From JBCBCP01 sp039817385 (GTDB taxonomy: Bacteria > Pseudomonadota > Alphaproteobacteria > Rhodobacterales > Rhodobacteraceae), in the NCBI GenBank assembly GCA_039817385.1, contig JBCBVY010000007.1:62001-126000 (forward strand): a stretch of DNA of 64,000 nucleotides, in the 5' to 3' direction. The stretch's first letter is position 1. Every line of letters begins with the position of its first letter. The position numbers and the translations under genes are program-made. The notes beneath the pieces were generated by a model. It saw nothing but the letters and a program-made list of their open reading frames with translations. It did not search any database and was not told where the DNA came from. Shown here piece by piece: positions 35,002 through 43,960 of this stretch.

Positions 35002-36045
35002 TTATTCTTTGGGCCCGCGGGCAAGGTTGGCGTAGCGGATCATGAATTGCGCGACGTTTTGCGGCACAGGTGCGCTTGGCGGGGTCATGGCAAGGCGGCC
35101 GAAAAGGGCGCGGTAGGGCTCTTCCTGCATCAGGATGTTAAAGCGCTCCATACGCCAGCGTGCGGCCTCGGCATGCAGGTGCTGGACCGCGTCGGTGCAC
35201 ATGACGCGGCGCAGGGGGATGCTGGCCTCATAGATGCGCAGCACGGAGGTGTCTTCGTCTGTGTTCCAGTTCCGCTCCACCCAGTAGTCGAGGCCCAAAA
35301 GGTCATCCGAGTGCACCGCGCGGCCCCGGTCTGCCTTGAGGATATAATCCTCGAAACTGCGCAGCGGGTAGTGGTTCAGCTGTGCAAGGGCGTAGTTGGA
35401 CCGGCCAAAATTGGAAAAGATGCGGCGGGTCTTGAACTGTTCGTCCAACTCGCGCCCCTCGCCGTCGAACCAGCGGGCGTTCGCGATGAGGGTAGGCTCG
35501 GGGCTTTTGGGCCGGTGCACACCGGGTTTTCGGTAGGTGCCATCGTTGCGGTAGAGCGTTTTGAACATCGCCGCGCGCCAGGGCCAGTGCATGACGGCTG
35601 GGGCTGCGCGGGTGAACTGCTGCGTGGGTGCGGCGTCGTGATAGCGCGCCTTGCCTGCATTGCCGAAAAGCCGCCATGTGAGGGTGATGGCCGTGGCCTC
35701 CGGCAGGGCGGCGATCAGTTCGGGGATCGTGCCGCCGCCCACGTGGATGTTCACAAACTCGTCAATGTCCAGGGGCAGGATCCAGTCCGCGCCCTTGACA
35801 ATGTCCATCTTGGCGGCCCGCTTCAGGGCGGTGAACTGGATGCCGCCCTGGTCATAGGGGCCATCATTGCGCACGTGGGTCAGGACGCCTTGCGCCGCCA
35901 ATTCGTCCAGCAGGGTATCGGTGCCGTCCTGACAATCATTTGAAAAAACGAGGAAATCCGTGACCCCGCAGGCCTGGTGATGGGCCAGCCAGTCGAGCAG
36001 GAACGCACCCTCGTTGCGCACGCACAAGATGGCGAGGATCTTCAC
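35002..36045 (-). CDS. Glycosyltransferase family 2 protein (Glyco_tranf_2_4)
   Basis: 347 residues, cytosolic. Opens MKILAILCVRNEGAFLLDWL, followed by VFSNDCQDGTDTLLDEL (nucleotide-sugar region) and the metal-binding LDIDEF with the aspartates at 93 and 95. Paralogue of the 346-residue gene at 39708 and of the C-terminal half of the gene at 36736. Last gene of the tightly packed operon; its ATG overlaps the FkbM methyltransferase stop by 4 nt. The sugar and acceptor are unknown. Confidence 0.85.
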   Translation of the reverse strand: MKILAILCVRNEGAFLLDWLAHHQACGVTDFLVFSNDCQDGTDTLLDELAAQGVLTHVRNDGPYDQGGIQFTALKRAAKMDIVKGADWILPLDIDEFVNIHVGGGTIPELIAALPEATAITLTWRLFGNAGKARYHDAAPTQQFTRAAPAVMHWPWRAAMFKTLYRNDGTYRKPGVHRPKSPEPTLIANARWFDGEGRELDEQFKTRRIFSNFGRSNYALAQLNHYPLRSFEDYILKADRGRAVHSDDLLGLDYWVERNWNTDEDTSVLRIYEASIPLRRVMCTDAVQHLHAEAARWRMERFNILMQEEPYRALFGRLAMTPPSAPVPQNVAQFMIRYANLARGPKE

Positions 36046-36734
36046 GCGGTGGGCCAGTCCCGGACGAAGGAGACGATCTTGGCGCTGGAGGCGAAGGGGT
36101 TGTAGGCGAGGCCCGCGGCGGCGGCGCAGGCAAAGACGTCGCGCACGCCGTCCGCGCCGATCAGCTTGGGGTGCAGACGGACCAGCATGGCCCGCAGCGG
36201 CGACAGGTCCAGATCGGGCAGTACCGCCGCCTCCGCCCCGCCGATATCGCAGATCAGGAGGGTGGGCTGGAGCGCCTTGAACGCCGTCTTTGCGTTTTCC
36301 ACGGCGATGCTCTGCGGTGACGCCTCGAATGCGGGATCAAAGGCCATGCTGGCGCGCAAAGCGTGCTGGCCGACATGCAGGTCCGCCTTGCCCTTGCGCT
36401 TGCCCAGCGTCGCCTCGGTCACGGTGCCGTTGATGTTGTTGAGCCTGTGCACCTCGCGGATGATCGCGGCCAAAGCGGGTTGCGGCTCGAAGGCGTGCAC
36501 GGTCGCGGCCTTGCCGCGCCGGACCATCAGGGCGGAGGTAAAGCCGAGCCCTGCGCCAAGGTCGAGCACCACGTCATCGCCATGTCCGGTGCCGAGCGCG
36601 GCGCGGGCAAGGGGGGCGTCATACTCCCCCCGTTTCAGCGCGGCGCGGATGCGGCCCGGGATGGCGTCTGCGCGGGGGAGGAGCAAGCCGCGGGCCTTGA
36701 TCGTGCCTGTCGCAATCTCGGGTGATCCGTCCAT
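36042..36734 (-). CDS. FkbM-family SAM-dependent methyltransferase
   Basis: 230 residues. VLDLGAGLGFTSALMVRRGK is the SAM-binding motif; HAFEPQPALAAIIREVHRLN and LLICDIGGAEAAVLPDLDL are FkbM-type blocks (usually DIEG; here DIGG). Probable O-methylation of a sugar in the glycan built by the neighbouring transferases. The ATG at 36734 is one base after the upstream stop; an earlier ATG at 36764 would overlap that gene by 29 nt. Confidence 0.82.
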   Translation of the reverse strand: MDGSPEIATGTIKARGLLLPRADAIPGRIRAALKRGEYDAPLARAALGTGHGDDVVLDLGAGLGFTSALMVRRGKAATVHAFEPQPALAAIIREVHRLNNINGTVTEATLGKRKGKADLHVGQHALRASMAFDPAFEASPQSIAVENAKTAFKALQPTLLICDIGGAEAAVLPDLDLSPLRAMLVRLHPKLIGADGVRDVFACAAAAGLAYNPFASSAKIVSFVRDWPTA

Positions 36735-36735
36735 G

Positions 36736-39084
36736 TCAGCTCTCCATGTCGAGGGCGAGGGCATAGGCCACCCGCTCGGTCTCCGTCAGTCTGATTTCCA
36801 GCGCCTGGGTATAAAGGTCTTGGAACTCGGGCATCCCATGCAGCTCTGCCGCCTTTGCTTTGTGCCACTCGAAACCCGCGCGGTGCAGGGCGGCAAGCTC
36901 GGCGTCCTGCATCAGCCGGTCATACTCGGCGCGCAGGCGCGGCAGGTTGCGCTTGATGGTGATGTCGCGGAAGTCGGACCAGTCCATGCGGATCCAGTAA
37001 TTGATCCCGATGGAGCGGTCGACATGCAGCGCGCGGCCCCGCTGCCGCTTGATCAAAAACGACTCCGCCGAGCGCAAAGCATAGTGGTTCAGCTGGATCA
37101 GGTCATAGCCAATTGACTTTTTCGAACTTCTCCACCCGTTATCGCGCGCCTCGCGCGTCATGTCATGGCCCGACCCGTTCACCCATTTGACCTGCGCCTT
37201 CTTGTCGTCCACCAGCTTGTTGGGGCGGTGGCAGCTGATCTTTTCATAAGCGCCGATATTGGCGAACATCGTCTTGAAGCCCCAGACCGTGTGCGGCTTG
37301 GGGCAGTAGGCGGGCGCGCAAGCGTCGAACTGGTCGATCACGAAATCATCGCGCAGCGCCGTGACGCCGTTGTGGCCAAAGAGCCGCCAGGTCATCGCGA
37401 CATTGGTGGCGCCCGGCACAGCGGCAAAGAAGTCCTGCAAGGTGCCATTGCCGGTGCGCACGTTGATAAATTCATCCACGTCGATATGGATGATCCAGTC
37501 CGCGTTTTGGATCACCGGTTCCTTCAGAGACTGGTTCAGCGCGTATTGCTGGGGCGAGTTGCCCTTCCAGCCATCGTTGTTGCGGTGCTGCAGGATGCCC
37601 ATCGCCTGCAGGCGGTCGAGGATTTCCGACGTGCCGTCCGAGCAATCGTTGGTGTAGATCAGGAAATTGTCCACGCCCATGCTGCGGTGGTAAGCGACCC
37701 ATTCGATGATGTAGGGCGCCTCGTTCTTCATGCAGCCAACGATGACGTTGCCGCTGGACCCATCGGGCAGGGTGCGCGGGGTCATCTCCGTATAGGCGGC
37801 GGCGAGCTGTTCTTCGTCGACGGCGCCGAGGCGGTTGTGGGGCGCGAAGCTGCTGTTCTTCAGCTTTTCAAAGTTCTGCACGGCGAGCGGCGGCATCAGT
37901 TTTTGCGCGGATGGGGTCAGGTCCGCCGCCGGGGCTTTAACCTTGGGCGCATCGGCGAGGTCGGCGCCCTTGGTCGCGGCCTCTTCCTTCGTGGCTTTGT
38001 CGATGCGCCACATGAACCCCAGCAAGTATTGCGAGGCGCGGAAGCCGCGGGTCGGGTCCGCCTCTTCCCATGTGCCCTTCGCGCGGGGGCGTTTGAAGGT
38101 GTCCGCCTTCAGGCCCGGATGCGTCTTGACCAGCGCCTTGTTCGCGGCGTCAAAGGTTTTCCAGATCGGGGAGAGAGACGCGACATCAATCTCGTCCCCG
38201 TCCACCCTGATTTCATTGACGAAAGTCCGCCAGAGTTGCCGCGGCAGGATGCGCTGGCCGGAGGCCAGCACCTGCAGGATCAGCGCGTTCAGCTGCCGCC
38301 CGCGCGCCAGCCACGCCGCCGAGGGCGCCTCGGGCAGCGGGGCGGGTTGCGCCTTGCCGATCGCGTCCTTGATGCCGAACATCGCGCGGAGCTCCTCCGT
38401 TACCGTGTCGGCGGCGAAGGCTTCGGCATCGTAGCTGCGCAGCGACAGGCTGCCCGTGCCAAACGTGCCTTCCCAGAAGGCAACAAGGGCGGCGTAGTCG
38501 AGCCAGAAGGGCGGCATCTGGTTTTCCATGAACTGGCCCGCCTGCGGGTCGATTTTGGGCGCTTCGGCGAGGCAATCGGCCCACCACGTGTCAGAGCCCG
38601 CCAGCTCCAGCTCCCGGTCCAGCGTGGTGCCGCGCCCTTCAAAGATTTGCTGGGCATAGTGGCGGGTCAGGAGCCGCGCCGGTTCGTCCACATGAGCGAT
38701 TAGGCGGATGTCGTCCGACAGCGGGGTCAACAGGGCCTTGAGCCGCTCCAATTCAGACACGGTATAAAGCGACGCGCCCAGCTGGGAGGCGCTCAGGATC
38801 AGGTCCGTGGGCTTGGCCGCGTCAACCTCCCTCGCCAGATCGGCGGCAACCGCATCGCGCAGCACGGCCTGTTTGTCCGCAGTGATGTAGCCGCGATTGT
38901 AGCGCAGCGGATCGACATGCTCCGCATCCGTGACCGCCATGTAAAGCCGCGTGTGGTTCTTCGGCCCAAGGCTGCGCGGCACAAGGAAGCCCTTGCCCGC
39001 CAGCTGGTCGCGCTTTTCCGCCAGAACCGATTGCAGCCGGTTCGCGCCGACATGTTCCAGACCAATATGCAGATGAATACGCAT
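36736..39084 (-). CDS. Two-domain protein: sulfotransferase-like N-terminus fused to glycosyltransferase
   Basis: 782 residues. The N-terminus MRIHLHIGLEHVGANRLQSV aligns with the LHIGxxKTGTTxLQ P-loop of sulfotransferases but lacks the Lys-Thr-Gly-Thr-Thr residues, so PAPS binding is doubtful; this domain runs to about 400. The C-terminal half from GNVIVGCMKNEAPYIIEWVA (about residue 445) is a Glyco_tranf_2_4 domain with DxD as HIDVDEF near 536. Starts immediately after the sulfotransferase stop and ends one base before the methyltransferase. Fusion of the two activities in one gene is notable. Confidence 0.82.
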   Translation of the reverse strand: MRIHLHIGLEHVGANRLQSVLAEKRDQLAGKGFLVPRSLGPKNHTRLYMAVTDAEHVDPLRYNRGYITADKQAVLRDAVAADLAREVDAAKPTDLILSASQLGASLYTVSELERLKALLTPLSDDIRLIAHVDEPARLLTRHYAQQIFEGRGTTLDRELELAGSDTWWADCLAEAPKIDPQAGQFMENQMPPFWLDYAALVAFWEGTFGTGSLSLRSYDAEAFAADTVTEELRAMFGIKDAIGKAQPAPLPEAPSAAWLARGRQLNALILQVLASGQRILPRQLWRTFVNEIRVDGDEIDVASLSPIWKTFDAANKALVKTHPGLKADTFKRPRAKGTWEEADPTRGFRASQYLLGFMWRIDKATKEEAATKGADLADAPKVKAPAADLTPSAQKLMPPLAVQNFEKLKNSSFAPHNRLGAVDEEQLAAAYTEMTPRTLPDGSSGNVIVGCMKNEAPYIIEWVAYHRSMGVDNFLIYTNDCSDGTSEILDRLQAMGILQHRNNDGWKGNSPQQYALNQSLKEPVIQNADWIIHIDVDEFINVRTGNGTLQDFFAAVPGATNVAMTWRLFGHNGVTALRDDFVIDQFDACAPAYCPKPHTVWGFKTMFANIGAYEKISCHRPNKLVDDKKAQVKWVNGSGHDMTREARDNGWRSSKKSIGYDLIQLNHYALRSAESFLIKRQRGRALHVDRSIGINYWIRMDWSDFRDITIKRNLPRLRAEYDRLMQDAELAALHRAGFEWHKAKAAELHGMPEFQDLYTQALEIRLTETERVAYALALDMES

Positions 39085-39711
39085 CTACGCCCCTTCGTAC
39101 TCGTAATTTCGGTTTTTATGGCCCCACCAGGGCAGGTCGCGCCCGAGATGCGCGCCGATCTTTGCAGGCGCGCCCGGGTCTTCGATGTCGACGGTCAATA
39201 GCGCATCGGAGCCTGCGAAAATGGCGTTAAGGAAGGCATAGTGGCTTTCGATCCATAGGGTCCGCTCCTTCGTCGTCTCCCCATAGCCTTCGGGCAGACC
39301 CGGGATCGGGTTTTGCGGCAGGCGGGCGAGGCCGAGGTCCGACCAGGCGAGGATCGACTGGCTCAGCTTGAACGGATCGCGCCATGTCGCGAGGAATTTG
39401 AGGCCCGGGTGATGGGCGCGCAGGGCGGTGATCATCCCGAAATCCATTTGCGGCCAGAGGCTGCGGCCCCCGCGCAGCAGGCTGATTTCCGTGAGCGCGT
39501 CAAAGGGGCCGAGGGCGCTTGCTGGATCGCCCGTCTCGAACCGCCCTTTGTAAAGCAGATCGGCGACAAAGGCCCGGTGCAGGCTTGTCTCCTCGGTCTG
39601 ATTGCGGCGGATGCGGTGGTCCGCGACCTTGTAGCCCGCCAGCCGCAGGGCGCGGGCGAGGGTGGTCGTGCCCGTCTTCGGCAGGCCGAGGTTCACAACC
39701 TTGAGGCTCAC
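39085..39711 (-). CDS. Sulfotransferase family protein
   Basis: 208 residues. PAPS-binding P-loop in NLGLPKTGTTTLARAL (about 8-20, intact PKTGTT) and 3'-phosphate-binding WRDPFKLSQSILAWSD near 120. Resembles the Sulfotransfer_4 group. It starts with GTG overlapping the stop of the upstream glycosyltransferase (GTGA at 39708-39711); the open frame above this is antisense-like and Arg/Ala-rich and is not used. Likely sulfates the glycan made by the flanking transferases. Confidence 0.85.
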   Translation of the reverse strand: MSLKVVNLGLPKTGTTTLARALRLAGYKVADHRIRRNQTEETSLHRAFVADLLYKGRFETGDPASALGPFDALTEISLLRGGRSLWPQMDFGMITALRAHHPGLKFLATWRDPFKLSQSILAWSDLGLARLPQNPIPGLPEGYGETTKERTLWIESHYAFLNAIFAGSDALLTVDIEDPGAPAKIGAHLGRDLPWWGHKNRNYEYEGA

Positions 39712-40748
39712 GCCTCGATCCCCAACTCTTGCAGCAGCGCTTCTTCGGCGGGGGGGAGCTTGGAGGCGCTGCGCAGCTGCTCCGCCATGTCGCGGTAGGC
39801 TTGCTGCTCTAGCAATGCGTCCCGCTTGGCCCGGTGCAGGCGCACGGCCTCTTCGTGCAGCTGGGCAATCTCGGGATGCTTTTTCAGCCGGTCCATCTCG
39901 GCCTTCAGCCGGGGCAGATAGCGCTGAATGCTTGGGTCGTGCCAGGCCGGGTCGTTGCGTTCGCGCCAATAGGTGTCGTCAAAGGCGCGGTTTTCGCGGT
40001 TCACATCGCCCCGGTCGTTTTTGACGAGGTAGCTGTCGAGGCTGCGCAGGGCATAGTGGTTCAGCGTTGCAAATGCGCGTGCGCCGCCCGCTGGAAAGCG
40101 CCGGATGCGGCGCGGGTTGGCGGCCACGAGGAAACGGTGCGGCACCGGGCGGCCCGATCCATCGGTCCATGTGGGGCGGCGCTTTTTCGGTAGCTTGGCT
40201 TTGAAAAAGGGGCGGTGCGCGCCGTAATATTGCAGGGGAAAGTCGTTTCGGATCAGGGATTTGACCTCAATCGCCGCCTCGCCGCCCCACAGGTCGGGGT
40301 TGTGGCTGCGGGTGAACTGTTCGATCACCGGGCGGTCTTGATACCCTTCGATGTCGTCATTGGCAAAGAACTGGAAATTCACGCTGATCGCTTGCGGGTT
40401 GCCGCAGGCCTCGATCAGCTCGGGAATGGTCCCGTCCCCGACATGGATGTTCAGGAACTCGTCCACATCCGCGACCCAGACCCAATCGGCGACGCGCACC
40501 ACGTCCTGCTTGGCCGCGTCCTTCAGCGCCTCCATCTGGTAATTGCGCCCCTGAGCCGGGTTCGGCAAGTGCTGGACATAGCCCCGATCCATCAGCGCAT
40601 CGAGCAGATCGTCCGTCGCGTCGGTGCAGTCATTTGAGTAAAACAGGTGGTCCGTGACCCCGATCACCCGGTTAAAGGCGATCCACTCCAGCAGGAACGG
40701 CCCCTCGTTCTTCACGCAGGTGACGGCGGTAATCCGCAACTCGCTCAT
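39708..40748 (-). CDS. Glycosyltransferase family 2 protein (Glyco_tranf_2_4)
   Basis: 346 residues, first gene of the five-gene operon. LRITAVTCVKNEGPFLLEWI is the opening strand and NEG motif; YSNDCTDATDDLLD and VADVDEF (aspartates at 94 and 96) form the nucleotide-sugar and metal site. C-terminal HYALRSLDSYLVKNDRGDVN and a long helical basic end are shared with the other paralogues. Divergent from the MoxR gene, with 147 bp between, which should hold both promoters. Confidence 0.86.
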   Translation of the reverse strand: MSELRITAVTCVKNEGPFLLEWIAFNRVIGVTDHLFYSNDCTDATDDLLDALMDRGYVQHLPNPAQGRNYQMEALKDAAKQDVVRVADWVWVADVDEFLNIHVGDGTIPELIEACGNPQAISVNFQFFANDDIEGYQDRPVIEQFTRSHNPDLWGGEAAIEVKSLIRNDFPLQYYGAHRPFFKAKLPKKRRPTWTDGSGRPVPHRFLVAANPRRIRRFPAGGARAFATLNHYALRSLDSYLVKNDRGDVNRENRAFDDTYWRERNDPAWHDPSIQRYLPRLKAEMDRLKKHPEIAQLHEEAVRLHRAKRDALLEQQAYRDMAEQLRSASKLPPAEEALLQELGIEA

Positions 40749-40895
40749 CGCGATGCTCTCTTTTCATGCCTCGTGCGCGGGATACGTGCCCCGCGTCATT
40801 ATTCCATTAAGACAATGCCATTTGGGGCGCTTTGGGTCAATCTTTCGTGGCGTGCCGCCTTGACGGGCGGGGCGCGCGGATAGCACCGTGGCGAC

Positions 40896-41804
40896 ATGGA
40901 CAAAGCAAATTCGATTGACGCCGTGCAGGCGATGCTGAGCGCGGAAGGCTATGTGTGTGGGCGCGCGCTGGCCACGGTGGTGTTTCTGGGGCTGAGCCTT
41001 GGCCGGCCGCTCTTCCTCGAAGGGGAGGCGGGCGTCGGCAAGACGGAGATTGCTAAGGCGCTGGCCTCGGGGCTGGGGCGGCGGCTGATCCGGCTGCAAT
41101 GCTACGAGGGGCTGGACGCGTCCTCGGCCGTGTACGAGTGGAATTTTGCGGCGCAGATGGTGGCCATCCGTACGGCGGAGGCCGCGGGCGGCGCGGAGCG
41201 TGGGGCGCTGCAGAATGAGCTCTTTTCCGAGGATTACCTCGTGGAGCGGCCCTTGCTGGAGGCGATGCGCCCGCAGACGGGCGGCGCGCCGGTTCTGCTG
41301 ATCGACGAGCTGGACCGGACCGACGCGCCGTTTGAGGCGTTTCTGCTGGAGGCTTTGAGCGATTTCCAGGTCACGATCCCAGAGCTTGGCACGATCAAGG
41401 CGCCCGAGCCGCCCATCGTGATCCTGACCTCCAACCGCACGCGCGAGGTGCATGATGCGCTCAAGCGGCGGTGTTTGTACCACTGGGTCGACTACCCCGG
41501 CTTCGAGCGCGAGATGGAAATCCTCGCTGCCCGCGCGCCTGAGGCGGCGCAGACGCTGTCCGAGGAGGTCGTCGCCTTCGTCCAGCGCCTGCGCACCGAG
41601 GACCTGTTCAAAAAGCCGGGCGTTGCGGAGACGATCGACTGGGCCAAGTGCCTGCTTGCGCTGGACGTGCTGGAGCTGTCGCCAGAGGTCATCGCCGACA
41701 CCCTCGGCGCGGTGCTGAAATACCAGGACGACATTGCCAAGCTGCAAGGCTCCGAAGCCAAACGCCTGCTCGATGAGGTTCGCAGCGAGTTGACGCCGGC
41801 ATGA
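40896..41804 (+). CDS. MoxR-family AAA ATPase, CoxD-like
   Basis: 302 residues. Walker A GEAGVGKTE near 46-54, Walker B LLIDELDR near 134, sensor SNRTRE near 177. The pairing with a CoxE-like VWA gene downstream is the arrangement of MoxR-VWA chaperone systems that insert metal cofactors, for example CoxD/CoxE of CO dehydrogenase. No CO dehydrogenase genes are in the window, so the client is unknown. Confidence 0.88.
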   Translation: MDKANSIDAVQAMLSAEGYVCGRALATVVFLGLSLGRPLFLEGEAGVGKTEIAKALASGLGRRLIRLQCYEGLDASSAVYEWNFAAQMVAIRTAEAAGGAERGALQNELFSEDYLVERPLLEAMRPQTGGAPVLLIDELDRTDAPFEAFLLEALSDFQVTIPELGTIKAPEPPIVILTSNRTREVHDALKRRCLYHWVDYPGFEREMEILAARAPEAAQTLSEEVVAFVQRLRTEDLFKKPGVAETIDWAKCLLALDVLELSPEVIADTLGAVLKYQDDIAKLQGSEAKRLLDEVRSELTPA

Positions 41805-41805
41805 C

Positions 41806-41835
41806 CCTTCTTTGGGTTTCAAATATCCCGGGGGG
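41806..41835 (+). repeat. Dispersed post-stop repeat, divergent copy
   Basis: CCTTCTTTGGGTTTCAAATA then TCCCGGGGGG, overlapping the end of the MoxR gene's stop region. Resembles 17664-17690 in layout (CTTC, T-rich, AAAWATCCC, G run). Confidence 0.5.
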
Positions 41836-41895
41836 TGAGCGGCGTCTCGCAAACGCCCCAGTGGGGCGATTGAGCCGCGCACGCGCGGAGCGCCG

Positions 41896-41970
41896 GTGGG
41901 GCCCTCTCACACATCGCGGTGCGATGTGTTGCCGGGTTTCGGCGGCGAAGCCGCCTGACTGAGCCCCCAC
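41896..41970. repeat. Three-way-junction palindromic element between moxR and coxE-like genes
   Basis: Outer stem GTGGGG (41896-41901) with CCCCAC (41965-41970). Inside, two perfect hairpins: ACACATCGC/GCGATGTGT (41909-41929, loop GGT) and GGCGGC/GCCGCC (41941-41955, loop GAA). The rest of the 173-bp gap holds a further CGCCCC/GGGGCG hairpin. Confidence 0.65.
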
Positions 41971-41977
41971 TCCGACA

Positions 41978-43234
41978 ATGCCAAAATACGCTGACCTCGA
42001 CTTACCAGAAAACCCGCGCCTTGCGGGCAACATCACCCATTTCGCGCGGGCGCTGCGGCGGGCGGGGCTGCCCATCGGGCCGGGGCGGGTGATTGACGCG
42101 ATCCGGGCGGTGGAGGCGGCGGGGTTCACGGAAAAGCGGGATTTTTATTGGACGCTGCACGCCTGTTTCGTGACCCGGCCGGAGCATCGCGCGGTGTTCG
42201 GGCAGGTCTTCCGGCTCTACTGGCGCGATCCGCGCTATCTGGAGCATATGATGGCCGCGATGCTGCCCGCGGTGCGCGGCGTGGCGGAGGACCGGACGGC
42301 TCAGGCAGCGGAGAAACGGGCGGCAGAGGCGCTGCTGGGTGGGGCGGAGGCGCCCGATTTTGACCCGCCCGAGGAAGCAGGTGAGGAGGTGCAGATCGAG
42401 ATCGACGCCTCCCGGACCATGTCCGGCGAAGAGCGGCTGAAAAGCCTCGATTTCGAACAGATGAGCACGGGCGAGATCGCAGAAGCAAAGCGGATGCTGG
42501 CGCGGATGCGCCTGCCGGTAAAGCCCCTGCGCACCCGGCGGTTGGCGGCGGGGTTGCGGGGGCGCGTGGATCCGGCGCGCACGATCCGGGCCGCGATGCG
42601 CCGGGGCGGGGAGATGGGCAGCCTTGCACTGGCCGCGCCGCGGGAGCGCTGGCCGAACCTTGTGGTGCTTTGCGACATCTCCGGCTCGATGAGCCAGTAT
42701 TCCCGCATGGTGCTGCACTTTCTGCACGCGGTCTCGAACGCGAAGGGGGCAGGCTGGGCGCGGGTCCATGCGTTTACCTTTGGCACGCGGCTGACGAACA
42801 TCACGCGCCACCTTGCCCAGCGCGACGTGGACGCCGCGCTGGCCGCCGCGGGGGCGGAGGCGCAAGACTGGGAAGGCGGAACCCGCATCGGCGCTTGTCT
42901 TGAGGCCTTCAACCGGGACTGGTCGCGCCGGGTGCTCGGGCAGGGGGCAGTTGTCTTGCTCATCACCGACGGGCTGGACCGCGGAGCGCCTGAGGCGCTG
43001 GCACGGCAGGCGGAACGTCTGCACCTGAGCTGTCAGCGGTTGATCTGGCTGAACCCTTTGCTGCGCTGGGAAGAGTTTGCACCGAAGGCGGCGGGCATTG
43101 CGGCCTTGCTGCCGCATGTGGACAGCTTTCGCGCCGGTCATTCCATTGCGTCGCTGGAGGCGCTGGCCGAGGCCATTTCGCGCCCCGATGACGTGGGCGA
43201 ACGGGATCGCCTTCTGCGCGCTGTGTCTTCCTGA
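41978..43234 (+). CDS. VWA-domain protein, CoxE-like
   Basis: 418 residues, cytosolic. Family blocks: FARALRRAGLPIGPGRVIDA at the N-terminus, an acidic/basic middle, and the VWA metal site VVLCDISGSMSQYSRM near 225-240 with TDGLDRG later. Works with a MoxR ATPase as a chaperone-like pair in cofactor insertion. Separated from that ATPase by 173 bp of hairpin DNA. Its stop TGA is immediately followed by a ~300-bp structured repeat. Confidence 0.87.
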   Translation: MPKYADLDLPENPRLAGNITHFARALRRAGLPIGPGRVIDAIRAVEAAGFTEKRDFYWTLHACFVTRPEHRAVFGQVFRLYWRDPRYLEHMMAAMLPAVRGVAEDRTAQAAEKRAAEALLGGAEAPDFDPPEEAGEEVQIEIDASRTMSGEERLKSLDFEQMSTGEIAEAKRMLARMRLPVKPLRTRRLAAGLRGRVDPARTIRAAMRRGGEMGSLALAAPRERWPNLVVLCDISGSMSQYSRMVLHFLHAVSNAKGAGWARVHAFTFGTRLTNITRHLAQRDVDAALAAAGAEAQDWEGGTRIGACLEAFNRDWSRRVLGQGAVVLLITDGLDRGAPEALARQAERLHLSCQRLIWLNPLLRWEEFAPKAAGIAALLPHVDSFRAGHSIASLEALAEAISRPDDVGERDRLLRAVSS

Positions 43235-43532
43235 GCGGGGCAGATTATTTGAAATAATCTGACGTAGGCCGGGGCGTTTTGCTGGCGCAAAACGGGCGCG
43301 CTGCTGCGGGCGGTGGGTGTGGATGGAGAGGTGGTTTGGCTTCGGGTCTCACCAAAACCAGGGTCTCAGAGCCGCCCACGATTGATCTCTGGCGTGACAG
43401 GCGGGGGCGGCCGCGTCCAGCAGAAATACGGTTTCCACTTGCAGGGACCCTCCGCATTTCAGCTGGACCCGTCCGCCCCCGCCTGTCCCTTTGAGCTCAA
43501 GCGAGGGCGGCTCCGAAACCAGGATTTGGGGA
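43235..43532. repeat. Large structured intergenic element, copy 1
   Basis: About 300 bp, homologous to 61501-61814. Three palindromes in order: CAGATTATTT-G-AAATAATCTG (43241-43261); CGTTTTGC-TGGC-GCAAAACG (43275-43294); then a large GC-rich hairpin whose arms begin GACAGGCGGGGGCGG and end CCGCCCCCGCCTGTC, nested inside an outer inverted pair GAGCCGCCC / GGGCGGCTC. About 32 of 36 inner arm positions pair. It lies exactly between the coxE-like stop and the end of the isochorismatase-like relic. No credible protein is encoded. Confidence 0.85.
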
Positions 43533-43960
43533 TTATTCGTTGCCTTGGACACGGGTAAGGTGAGGGGCGCCTGCCGTGAGTAGGGCGGTGGTATCCGAGG
43601 TCGTGATGGCGGTGCAGAATTCGCCGTGCAGCGAGGCGATGGCCATGTCGTGCACCAGTACCGCGTCGCGATCCACGCCGTCAGATCGATCCGGTTGGCC
43701 GTGGCACAGGCGTCATGCAAGAGGTAGCAGTCAAAGCCCATGTTGCCCGCCATGCGTGTCGTCGTTTCTACGCAGAAGTTGGTGAAATAGCCCGCGATTA
43801 CGAAGCTGCGCGCCGCCCGGGCGCGTGAATTTCAGCGGTCTGGTGGCTTGCCGCGCGGAACGCGGTGCGCCGTGCCGTCAGGTCGCCCAGGCAGGCCGGG
43901 TTGTTCATCCAGCCCGTCGGCCCCGCCCCTTGGTCAAGCTGGTGCACGCCCTTTCCCGCG
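43533..43960 (-). pseudogene. Isochorismatase-family cysteine hydrolase remnant
   Basis: Pieces of a cysteine hydrolase are visible in different frames. About 43960-43816: GPTGWMNNPACLGDLTARR resembles the NNPxxExNIAxLL region. 43810-43690: SFVIAGYFTNFCVETTTRMA then MGFDCYLLHDACATANRI, the cis-peptide and Cys motif region with the catalytic Cys kept. After a frameshift near 43690: AVLVHDMAIASLHGEFCTAI to the stop at 43533. The ~60 residues expected between the first two blocks are missing. The remnant is thus deleted and frameshifted. Convergent with the coxE-like gene. Confidence 0.7.

Noticed and set aside
39712..39969. N-terminal extension of the sulfotransferase
   Set aside because: It is antisense-frame read-through of the upstream glycosyltransferase; GTG in the GTGA overlap gives the family start.
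43245..43457. Small open frames within the large repeat (also 61473-61775)
   Set aside because: The two copies give frame-disrupted, Arg/Pro-rich products, and the conservation follows palindromes rather than codons.
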